Source: Bin80 sp965261255 (GTDB taxonomy: Bacteria; Bacteroidota; Rhodothermia; Rhodothermales; Bin80). From it: a stretch of 64,000 nucleotides of DNA. The notes under the pieces were generated by a model, which was not told the DNA's origin, made no database searches, and saw nothing but the letters and a program-made list of their open reading frames with translations. The DNA lies in NCBI GenBank assembly GCA_965261255.1, contig CBDHCQ010000004.1, positions 930,001 through 994,000 on the forward strand, given 5' to 3'. The position numbers were made by a program, and so were the translations under genes. Shown here piece after piece: positions 9,336-16,517 of the stretch (position 1 is the first letter of the stretch; the number at the start of each line of letters is the position of its first letter).

Positions 9336-10574
9336 CTACTCGGCGATTGTAAATCGGACTAGGTCAATCCGGTTTCGGGAGGCTTTGCGGATTTCAACCC
9401 GAAATTTTCCCAGCGTGAGGCGGTCATTCTCGGAGGGGATCGCTCCGCTTCGATCAAGGATAAATCCAGCTATAGTTTCGTAGTCGCCCGTAGGTAGATC
9501 TAAATTGAACCGCTCGTTCACTTCATCGATCTCCGCTCTTCCACTGAACAGGTAATTGCGCGGGGCAACTTCGCTCATCATCACATCCTCTGTATCAAAC
9601 TCATCCTGGATATCTCCAAAGAGTTCTTCCAGAAGATCTTCGCGCGTTATGAGACCGGCCGTTCCCCCATATTCATCAATAACAATGACAATCGTACGAC
9701 GGCTGACCCTGAATTCCCGCAGGAGTTCTTTTGCGGGCTTTGACTCTGGAACGAACCGGGGCGGACGAACAACCTCCCGCAATGTTTGTGGGGTGTCAAA
9801 GAGATCGTAGGCAAAGGCAATACCAACAATAGTATCAATATTATCCCGAAAGACAGGCACCTTTGAGTAACCACTTTCAACGCACAGCTTACGAAATTCT
9901 TCGAGAGAAGTATCCTCGGAAATCGCTATGATCTCGGTCCGTGGAGTCATGCATACTTTGACACGTTTGGCATGCAGGCCGAAGACATTCGTCAGCATTT
10001 CTGTTTCCTCGGCATCCAGTGCCAGGGATCCACGCTCAACGTTTTCTTCAATCATTTGCTCAAACGTACGGCGGGAAAACTGAGCAAAATGATTCGGTCC
10101 GTCACCAAATCCCTTGAGAAGAAGCTTTGAAGTCCAGCCTACCAGCAGAATCAGCGGGAGCAGCAGTACATATGTTATGGCCAGCGGGACAATTAGGAAA
10201 AACACGGCCCTGTTCGCAGTTTCGCGCATGAGCGTCTTGGGTAGTATTTCGCCAATGAGCAAGACAATGGTCGCAGCGATCAATGTCTGAACAATCACCT
10301 GTGTCGTTTCGGTGGTGACGTACTGGGACAAGGGCTCGGCCAAGACAAGGGCCAGTCCGGTAGAGAATACAACCAACGCAATATTATTACCGACCAGAGT
10401 GGTGGTCAGCAGTTTTGCGGGGGATTCAAAGAAGGTGATCACCAGACGCCCGAGAATGCCGCGCCGACGTGCACGCATTTCGACACGCAGGCGATTCGCG
10501 GCGACAAACGCGATTTCTGTACCGGAAAAAAACGCGCTGAGAAAAAGTGTGGTGAATATTACGGTAAGTACCAT
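9336..10574 (-). CDS. CNNM/CBS/CorC-domain membrane protein (HlyC/CorC family)
   Basis: 412 residues. An N-terminal CNNM (DUF21) domain with about four membrane helices (residues 1-160; start 'FFSGTEIAFVAANRLRV' is the family signature) is followed by a CBS pair (~195-315; 'RVKVCMTPRTEIIAI', 'YGGTAGLITREDLLEELFGDI') and a C-terminal CorC/HlyC domain (~330-410; 'DEVNERFNLDLPTGDYETIAGF'). Relatives affect Mg2+/cobalt resistance or export; the hemolysin name is historical. It lies 15 bases downstream of the membrane coiled-coil gene and reads in the same direction, so it is probably the last gene of the pspA operon. Confidence 0.9.
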   Translation of the reverse strand: MVLTVIFTTLFLSAFFSGTEIAFVAANRLRVEMRARRRGILGRLVITFFESPAKLLTTTLVGNNIALVVFSTGLALVLAEPLSQYVTTETTQVIVQTLIAATIVLLIGEILPKTLMRETANRAVFFLIVPLAITYVLLLPLILLVGWTSKLLLKGFGDGPNHFAQFSRRTFEQMIEENVERGSLALDAEETEMLTNVFGLHAKRVKVCMTPRTEIIAISEDTSLEEFRKLCVESGYSKVPVFRDNIDTIVGIAFAYDLFDTPQTLREVVRPPRFVPESKPAKELLREFRVSRRTIVIVIDEYGGTAGLITREDLLEELFGDIQDEFDTEDVMMSEVAPRNYLFSGRAEIDEVNERFNLDLPTGDYETIAGFILDRSGAIPSENDRLTLGKFRVEIRKASRNRIDLVRFTIAE

Positions 10575-10589
10575 GCACGAAGCAGGCGA

Positions 10590-11453
10590 TCAAAAGCGGG
10601 AGCTTGATCGCAATACCGGTGTACCCCTTTCGTCTTCGTTATCCTCGTATCCGAACACCGATTCCATTTGAGAGATTGAGGCCTCTGTTTCTTCAACCTC
10701 GCTCAGAAGAAGATCAAGTTGATAAGTAATCTCTTCTGGATTCTTCAGGGTGAGGGACTGTTCGTGGATGTACTTGATAACATCTTCAATAGTAGCAACC
10801 TGAGCTTCGATCATTTCCAGTTGATCCTTGCTCTGCTTGAATCGCTCGAGACGGTGTTCCAGAATTTTTAGTCTCTTGCGCTTGATATTGCGGATCGGCT
10901 CAGAGGCATGTGTTAAGTCTGCTTCAAGCGCAGCAATAGCAGTAGCGATCTCCTGCTCGTGTTGCTTGCGTTGCCCAACGCTGATGTAGCGCTCTTGCTG
11001 AAACATGAGCTTGAGGCAGGATCGCATGAGTCCATTGACCTTATCGGAATGGCTTTCTAGCAAACCTTGAGATGCAAAACTGAACTTACGATAGCCAGCC
11101 CGTAGCTCTTTTTCCAGGTTTCTCAGGCGAATGTATCTACGTTGATTGGGCCGGCTAAGCTGTCGGTACATCTCCTCCTCGGTAGGCGGTTTAGCCCGAA
11201 TCTTTGCGTATTTCGCTCGGATGATATCGCGAAAGCGTTTCTGGCGCGGGATGTAGCCCAATAGTAGCAATTCAAATGCAATGGTGAGCGTCAGCAGGGA
11301 TTGGAAAAGAATATTACTCAATCCACTACTTATGGGGAGCATACTTCCCAGAAGCCCAAATCCCAGCGCAATTCCCGTTCCGGCTGTCAGGAATGTGAGA
11401 TTCCACGGATGCAGAAACACCTCCCGGGTGTAATTGATCTCTTCCTCCCTCAT
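10590..11453 (-). CDS. Two-helix membrane protein with long coiled coil, pspA-operon member
   Basis: 287 residues, not a family I can name. Seen: a short N-terminal segment, two hydrophobic helices (about residues 17-37 and 45-68), then ~215 residues of charged alpha-helix with coiled-coil character (LRNLEKELRAGYRKFSF; EHRLERFKQSKDQLEMIEAQVATIEDVIKYI) and a C-terminal 'YQLDLLLSEVEETEASISQMESVFG' stretch. The start overlaps the preceding small gene by ATGA. By position and architecture it could anchor the PspA-like protein at the membrane, a role played by PspB/PspC elsewhere; that is inference. Confidence 0.65.
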   Translation of the reverse strand: MREEEINYTREVFLHPWNLTFLTAGTGIALGFGLLGSMLPISSGLSNILFQSLLTLTIAFELLLLGYIPRQKRFRDIIRAKYAKIRAKPPTEEEMYRQLSRPNQRRYIRLRNLEKELRAGYRKFSFASQGLLESHSDKVNGLMRSCLKLMFQQERYISVGQRKQHEQEIATAIAALEADLTHASEPIRNIKRKRLKILEHRLERFKQSKDQLEMIEAQVATIEDVIKYIHEQSLTLKNPEEITYQLDLLLSEVEETEASISQMESVFGYEDNEDERGTPVLRSSSRF

Positions 11454-11803
11454 GCGTCCTCGTCGGAGCGTGTGCTTCCCAGTGCAGAACCAATTGTTTT
11501 GGTCACGGGGGCAGGGGCTTGTTTGGAGGATTCTGGAACAGTCGAAGGTTCTTCGCTCTCCGGAGGCTGGTTTTCAAGGGCTATTTCCAGACGGGCTTCA
11601 TTCATCGCCGTTTCGGCATCAAGGCGTTCAGTGAATTCATCCACAGTACTACCGGTATTCTCCAGTGCTTCAACCATGTTCAGCAACGCCTGGTCAGCAG
11701 ACTGTTTATTGCGAGCGGTTCTGACCGTCTGCAAAATCTCTTTGCGTCTACGCAACTCCTTTACATACTGCTTCTTAAGACGTTCACGCTCTTTTTCGGG
11801 CAT
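11450..11803 (-). CDS. Small soluble helical protein sharing the C-terminal motif of the adjacent PspA
   Basis: 117 residues from ATG 11803 (a GTG at 11809 is also possible). N-terminal half strongly basic and helical (EKERERLKKQYVKELRRRKEI). Residues ~45-85 contain 'DEFTERLDAETAMNEARLEI', which aligns without gaps to 'DEMIQRLDQETARSEARIEV' in the PspA gene just upstream (about 60% identical over 20 positions). The tail is Pro/Glu/Ser-rich and disordered. It looks like a cut-down paralogue of the PspA C-terminal half. Start and stop both overlap or abut neighbours, so it is translated in a coupled operon. Confidence 0.65.
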   Translation of the reverse strand: MPEKERERLKKQYVKELRRRKEILQTVRTARNKQSADQALLNMVEALENTGSTVDEFTERLDAETAMNEARLEIALENQPPESEEPSTVPESSKQAPAPVTKTIGSALGSTRSDEDA

Positions 11804-11805
11804 GA

Positions 11806-12570
11806 TCACAATTCACGAGTACGTGAGCGGCCCAGAGTTTTATCATCCGGCTCCAGGTCATCAACAGAGATTCGGTCACTTTCTTCTGGTTCAGATGGTT
11901 TGACAAGCCCCATTTCAAGTTTCATCTGTTCCACCAGCTCGGAAGCCCGCAGGTTTTCGGCCGCTTCATCCAGACGCATAGATTGTATATCCACCGAATC
12001 CAGTGCCACTTCAATACGAGCTTCACTACGGGCTGTCTCCTGGTCCAGACGCTGAATCATTTCGTCGTGTGTCTGATCAACACCGCCGACCTCAAACTGC
12101 TCTAAGGCGTCGGCTACGCTGGCTTGCCATTTGGCGCGCTCGTGGGCCCGCAGGGCTTCCTGAGCTTGATCAATCTTGCGCTGGCGCTCACGCATGAAGG
12201 CTTTCTTGACCTGTTGTGCCTTCTCGTAGGCCATTTTCGCACCAGCGAGTTGTTCTTCGCATTTCACAAGGTTGGCCTGGGCTGTTTCAAATCGAATCGC
12301 GTGCTGCTGCGCCAAGTCATCTCGACCGCCCTGAATAGCCGACTTGATCTTGGATCGCAAAACCTGAACCTCACCCTGGAGGCGCTTGACATCCTTTTGG
12401 AGCAAAATCACATTGGCCTTTACGGTTGCAATATTTTCATTCATCTTCGGAACCTGATCGTTCAGTTCCCGAATATTTTGTTCTAGAATGAGCTTAGGAT
12501 TCTCCATAGAGGAGATTGCTCCTCCAAAGATTGAACGAACAGCGCGCTTAAAACGGGTCCAGAGGGACAT
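11806..12570 (-). CDS. pspA: PspA/IM30 (Vipp1)-family membrane-remodelling protein
   Basis: 254 residues. N-terminus 'MSLWTRFKRAVRSIFGGAISSMENPKLILEQNIREL' is the amphipathic helix and first segment of the PspA/Vipp1 family. It is followed by a long helical hairpin (residues ~30-150) and shorter helices to ~215, then an acidic, charged tail (EPEESDRISVDDLEPDD) not found in E. coli PspA. The family is structurally ESCRT-III-like and assembles on stressed membranes. It is the first gene of a run with the small paralogue, the membrane coiled-coil protein and the CNNM protein. A palindrome lies 42 bases upstream (12612-12625). Confidence 0.9.
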   Translation of the reverse strand: MSLWTRFKRAVRSIFGGAISSMENPKLILEQNIRELNDQVPKMNENIATVKANVILLQKDVKRLQGEVQVLRSKIKSAIQGGRDDLAQQHAIRFETAQANLVKCEEQLAGAKMAYEKAQQVKKAFMRERQRKIDQAQEALRAHERAKWQASVADALEQFEVGGVDQTHDEMIQRLDQETARSEARIEVALDSVDIQSMRLDEAAENLRASELVEQMKLEMGLVKPSEPEESDRISVDDLEPDDKTLGRSRTREL

Positions 12571-12611
12571 GTTACAGATAGATCTAGGTTGAGTCTTAAA
12601 ATAGCTATTCC

Positions 12612-12625
12612 AACTCTATAGAGTT
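12612..12625. promoter_or_regulatory. 14-bp perfect palindrome upstream of pspA
   Basis: AACTCTATAGAGTT lies between the end of the phosphorylase gene (12653) and the start of pspA (12570). Perfect dyad symmetry and placement fit an operator for the psp run. An AT-rich terminator remnant for the upstream gene is the alternative, but no T-run follows. Confidence 0.3.
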
Positions 12626-12652
12626 AACGAGAAAAAGATTCCAAAAGATGCA

Positions 12653-13987
12653 TTATGCGGTGGAATTCCATCCATCCACAGTGAGTCGATCAATAAGAAC
12701 GCCCGGTTTCTTGACCGGATTATCTGAGAATGCATATGCATCCGTAATATTCCGTATGAACTGTTCAGTCTGATCCGCCTTGCGTGTGTAAAAGCTCGCC
12801 AAAGGAGCACCAGGTTGCACCCTGTCTCCCGGGCGAAGATGCAGTACGATGCCTGCCTCAGGGTCTACTGAATCTGTCATAACCAGCCTACCGGTGCCCA
12901 TAGCATTAGAAGCATGGGCAATCTTCAGTGCATCTATATCGCTCACATACCCGCTTATATCTAACGGGACGGTAATTACTGTAGGTTCTACACTGCGCAG
13001 ACGTAGCGTAGTATCATAAATTACCGATGAATCCCCACCCTGTCTCTCCACGAGATTGGCAAAAACTTCAAGTGCACGCCCCGAGTCAATGGTGGCCTGT
13101 GCACGCTCCCGAGCTTCCTCAAGGGTATCGGTCAGGCCGGCGAGTACGATCATTTCACTGCACAGTGAAAGGCACACTTCCATTACATCTTCGGGACCGT
13201 CGCCTTTTAGGCATAGGATGGATTCTTCGACTTCAAGCCAGTTCCCGACCGCTCGCCCCAGCGGAACATCCATATTGGTGACCCAGGCAATGGTGTTCAT
13301 CCCCAGATGCTCCCCAACATGTACCAGGCTTTCTGCGAGCTCTCGTGCAGACTCAAGGGTTTTCATGAAGGCGCCGCGTCCGAGCTTTACATCCAGAACT
13401 AATCCGTCCAAGCCTTCCGCCAACTTTTTACTCAAGATGGAAGCCGTAATGAACGGGATAAAATCCACGCTTGCCGTTACGTCGCGTAACGCATATAGCA
13501 GGCGATCAGCAGGTGCAATTTCCTTAGTCGGGCCGATAATGGCAAGTCCCGTTTCACGCACCTGATTGTAAATTTCCAGCAGTTCCAGCTTTGTACGGAA
13601 ACCGGGAATAGAGTCCAGTTTATCCAGTGTTCCACCCGTGTGACCCAGACCACGCCCCGCCATCATGGGCACGCAAATGCCGCAGGCACGGGCCATTGGA
13701 GCGAGCACAAGCGATACTTTATCCCCGACACCCCCGGTTGAGTGCTTATCAATTACCAGACTAGAAACCGTAGTGAAATCCAGAATCCTTCCCGAGTTAA
13801 GCATGCACTCGGTGAGGACAATAGTTTCCCTCAAACTCAACCCACGCAACTGGGACGCCATCAAAAACGCAGACATCTGGTAGTCAGGTACGCGCCCCGC
13901 AGTATATCCGTCAATGAGATACTGGATATCCTTGTCTGCAAGCTCGCCGCCGTCGCGCTTATGCGTTATTATTTTAACTGCATCCAT
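12653..13987 (-). CDS. deoA: Thymidine/pyrimidine-nucleoside phosphorylase
   Basis: 444 residues from ATG 13987 (MDAVKIITHKRDGGEL), the family length. It contains the thymidine phosphorylase signature 'AGRGLGHTGGTLDKL' (about residue 106), phosphate-binding 'DKHSTGGVGDKVSL', and the C-terminal PYNP domain ending 'LASFYTRKADQTEQF'. It splits thymidine or uridine plus phosphate into base and deoxyribose/ribose-1-phosphate for salvage. DeoA versus Pdp specificity cannot be separated by eye. A Rho-independent terminator sits only 14 bases before the start codon, so its own promoter must lie in or before rpmE2, or it depends on readthrough. Confidence 0.9.
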   Translation of the reverse strand: MDAVKIITHKRDGGELADKDIQYLIDGYTAGRVPDYQMSAFLMASQLRGLSLRETIVLTECMLNSGRILDFTTVSSLVIDKHSTGGVGDKVSLVLAPMARACGICVPMMAGRGLGHTGGTLDKLDSIPGFRTKLELLEIYNQVRETGLAIIGPTKEIAPADRLLYALRDVTASVDFIPFITASILSKKLAEGLDGLVLDVKLGRGAFMKTLESARELAESLVHVGEHLGMNTIAWVTNMDVPLGRAVGNWLEVEESILCLKGDGPEDVMEVCLSLCSEMIVLAGLTDTLEEARERAQATIDSGRALEVFANLVERQGGDSSVIYDTTLRLRSVEPTVITVPLDISGYVSDIDALKIAHASNAMGTGRLVMTDSVDPEAGIVLHLRPGDRVQPGAPLASFYTRKADQTEQFIRNITDAYAFSDNPVKKPGVLIDRLTVDGWNSTA

Positions 13988-14000
13988 TGCTTCGGAATAC

Positions 14001-14034
14001 AAAAAAGGCGAACCGCGCTACGATTTGGTCCGCC
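14001..14034 (-). terminator. Rho-independent terminator after rpmE2
   Basis: On the minus strand GGCGGACC (14034-14027) pairs with GGTTCGCC (14014-14007), eight pairs with one G-T, a 12-base loop, and is followed by TTTTTT (14006-14001). Confidence 0.8.
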
Positions 14035-14065
14035 CTAAAAACCCATCAAGCAGATGAGACCAAGG

Positions 14066-14284
14066 CTATTTGCCGGTGTATGTTTTGTTGTATCTACGGC
14101 GGAATTTCTCAACACGTCCTGCTGTGTCTACGTACTGTCTGCGCCCAGTATAAAACGGGTGATTTGTACTGTCAACCTCCGAAACATACCGATCAACTTG
14201 CATGGTTGATCGCGTCTCAAACTCCGTACCGTCTGCCAGACGTACCGTGATGGGGCGGTAATCCGGGTGGATATCCTTTTTCAT
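14066..14284 (-). CDS. rpmE2: Ribosomal protein L31, type B
   Basis: 72 residues starting MKKDIHPDYRPITV, with 'VSEVDSTNHPFYTGRRQ' and 'VEKFRRRYN', all typical of type B L31 of the 50S subunit. It has no cysteine, so it is the zinc-independent (C-) form, which in many bacteria replaces the zinc form under zinc limitation. The ATG at 14284 is internal to a longer open frame, and the protein start is set by family length. It lies 58 bases after uvrB on the same strand and is followed by a terminator. Confidence 0.93.
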   Translation of the reverse strand: MKKDIHPDYRPITVRLADGTEFETRSTMQVDRYVSEVDSTNHPFYTGRRQYVDTAGRVEKFRRRYNKTYTGK

Positions 14285-14342
14285 GTTGTTTGTGCTGCCA
14301 ATAGTACCGTCATATCCAAATCGCCCCCGTTCAATTGTTTTG

Positions 14343-16415
14343 TTATGTCTTGGTTCCGTTTGACAACAGGTCTTCAATGCGGGTGATAGTGTCTCGGAGC
14401 ATCGCAGCTTTTTCAAATTCCATATTCTCTGCAGCTTCAAGCATTTCGGATTTCGTCTGATCAATCAATTGACGTTTCTCGCGATCGTCAAGCAGTTTAA
14501 GCAATGGATCCTCCAACTGTTCAGGCATACCGGGAAGTTCTACAGGCTGCATAGAGGGGGTTTGCCCTTCCAATTCACGCTCCTCTGCGACCACTGTGCC
14601 GCGCAGTACGTCACTGCGATCCTTTTGCACCGTTTGTGGGGTGATGCCATGTTTTTTGTTATAGGCCAGTTGTTTGGTTCTTCGACGGGTTGATTCGTCA
14701 AGCATTCGCTGCATGCTGCCGGTTACCTTGTCGGCATACAGGATAATTTTGCTGTTTACATTTCTCGCAGCACGGCCTGCGGTCTGAATCAATGCACGGT
14801 CGCTCCGTAAGAAGCCTTCCTTATCTGCGTCTATGATAGCAACCAGGGATACTTCCGGCAGATCAAGCCCTTCGCGCAGCAAATTAACACCGACAAGGAC
14901 ATCATAAGTCCCGAGTCGAAGGTCACGCAGCAGTTCAACTCTCGTCAAAGCATCTATATCTGAATGCAGATAACGCGTGCGAATGCCAAACGAATCAAGA
15001 TAATCCGTCAAGTCTTCTGCCATGCGCTTTGTCAGTGTCGTGACCAGAGTTCGCTCATTGCGATGATTCACCATACGAATTTCTTCAAGCAAATCGTCGA
15101 TCTGATTCTTGCTTGGTCTCACCAGTACAGGAGGGTCGGGGATTCCCGTGGGGCGAATGACCTGTTCGGCAAATTCCCCACCTGATTTTTCCAGTTCATA
15201 GTCGCTCGGAGTTGCGCTCATGTAGATCGTATGCCGCTGACGTTTTTCGTACTCCTCGAAAGTCATCGGACGATTGTCAAGAGCAGAAGGCAGTCGAAAG
15301 CCGTGCTCTACAAGCGCAAGCTTGCGTGCGCGGTCCCCGTTGTACATAGCGCGCACCTGGGGAATGGTTGCATGACTCTCGTCAACGATCAAAAGGAAAT
15401 CATCTGGAAAATAGTCCATGAGGCAGAAGGGACGCTGCCCCTCCGGTAACCCGGTCATGTGACGGCTGTAATTCTCAATTCCTGAACAATAACCAAGCTC
15501 ACGAATCATTTCAAGATCAAATCTCGTACGTTGCTCCAGGCGCTGCGCTTCCAGCATATTCCCTTGTTGCCGCAGTACAGCCAAACGCCAGTTGAGCTCT
15601 TCCTCAATGGTGGTTACTGCATGATCAATTTTTTCCTGAGGGGTCACAAATATCCGAGCCGGATAGATCGTCAGCGCGATATCCTCTTTGTTCAGTGTTA
15701 CACCTGTAAGAGGGTCAATAGAGGTAATTAATTCAACCTCGTCTCCCCAGAAAGTTATGCGGTAGGCACGATCCTCCATGTAGGACGGATAAACATCCAC
15801 GATATCCCCCCGCACTCTGAAGGTCCCGGGCTGCAGCTCAGTATCATTGCGTTGGTAAAAGATGTTGATAAGCTGTAGCAGCAGGTCCCCCCGCTTCATC
15901 AACTGCCCTGGCGAGAGCTGCACGATTTGAGATTTATACTCTTCAGGCGAACCAAGACCATATATACAGGACACGCTGGCAACCACGATAACATCAGAGC
16001 GGCCGGATACCAAAGCACTGGTAGCTCTCAATCGCAGTCTGTCAATGCGCTCATTGATCGACAGATCCTTTTCAATGTAGGTGTCACTCTGGACGATGTA
16101 GGCTTCCGGCTGATAATAGTCGTAGTAGGAGATAAAGAATTCAACAGCGTTTTTGGGAAAAAACTGCCGGAATTCAGCGTAGAGCTGCGCAGCCAAAGTT
16201 TTATTGTGGCTCATTACAAGCGTCGGCTTGCCGGCGTTCTGGATTACATTGCTGATGGTGAAAGTTTTTCCGGATCCCGTTACGCCAAGTAGCGTTTGGT
16301 GCTCTCGTCCATTGAGCAACCCTTTGGTCAAAGTCTCAATGGCTTCCGGCTGATCACCAAATGGTTTGAAAGGGGCCTGCAATTCAAATTTGCGCTGAGG
16401 AAATGAGTTGGGCAT
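14343..16415 (-). CDS. uvrB: Excinuclease ABC subunit B
   Basis: 690 residues from ATG 16415 (MPNSFPQRKFEL), matching family length; an upstream in-frame ATG at 16478 would add 21 non-family residues. Seen: Walker A GVTGSGKTF (~40), the DNA-inserting beta-hairpin region 'YYDYYQPEAYIVQSDTYIEK' (~92), 'LLIVDESHATIPQ' (~335), helicase motif 'GVNLLREGLDLPEV', and C-terminal UVR domain 'EMLEAAENMEFEKAAMLRD' (~655). It verifies lesions and with UvrC incises damaged DNA. No clear LexA-type box was found in the divergent region to the next gene. Confidence 0.96.
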   Translation of the reverse strand: MPNSFPQRKFELQAPFKPFGDQPEAIETLTKGLLNGREHQTLLGVTGSGKTFTISNVIQNAGKPTLVMSHNKTLAAQLYAEFRQFFPKNAVEFFISYYDYYQPEAYIVQSDTYIEKDLSINERIDRLRLRATSALVSGRSDVIVVASVSCIYGLGSPEEYKSQIVQLSPGQLMKRGDLLLQLINIFYQRNDTELQPGTFRVRGDIVDVYPSYMEDRAYRITFWGDEVELITSIDPLTGVTLNKEDIALTIYPARIFVTPQEKIDHAVTTIEEELNWRLAVLRQQGNMLEAQRLEQRTRFDLEMIRELGYCSGIENYSRHMTGLPEGQRPFCLMDYFPDDFLLIVDESHATIPQVRAMYNGDRARKLALVEHGFRLPSALDNRPMTFEEYEKRQRHTIYMSATPSDYELEKSGGEFAEQVIRPTGIPDPPVLVRPSKNQIDDLLEEIRMVNHRNERTLVTTLTKRMAEDLTDYLDSFGIRTRYLHSDIDALTRVELLRDLRLGTYDVLVGVNLLREGLDLPEVSLVAIIDADKEGFLRSDRALIQTAGRAARNVNSKIILYADKVTGSMQRMLDESTRRRTKQLAYNKKHGITPQTVQKDRSDVLRGTVVAEERELEGQTPSMQPVELPGMPEQLEDPLLKLLDDREKRQLIDQTKSEMLEAAENMEFEKAAMLRDTITRIEDLLSNGTKT

Positions 16416-16446
16416 GGGTTGATTTGCAGCAGAGTCGAATATTATC

Positions 16447-16464
16447 AAGCGAATATACTTGCTT
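16447..16464. promoter_or_regulatory. Imperfect palindrome in the uvrB/amidohydrolase divergent region
   Basis: AAGCGAATATACTTGCTT is an 18-bp imperfect inverted repeat (arms AAGCGAATA / TACTTGCTT, two mismatched pairs) 32 bases before the uvrB start. It could be an operator shared by the divergent genes; no known regulator is assigned. Confidence 0.2.
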
Positions 16465-16517
16465 ATATTACCGTACACTGTTCAGGGGTCAGCCTCATAA
16501 ACACTAGGAATGAATAA

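Noticed and set aside
11301..12055. Plus-strand frames of up to 200 codons across the psp run
   Set aside because: Antisense to three overlapping genes with clear family motifs; composition is serine/leucine/arginine rich shadow coding.
14285..14464. N-terminal extension of the L31 frame
   Set aside because: The extra 60 residues overlap the end of uvrB and are not L31-like; the family start is at 14284.
16416..16517. SOS/LexA box before uvrB
   Set aside because: GAACAGTGTAC is only half similar to known boxes and cannot be distinguished from chance.
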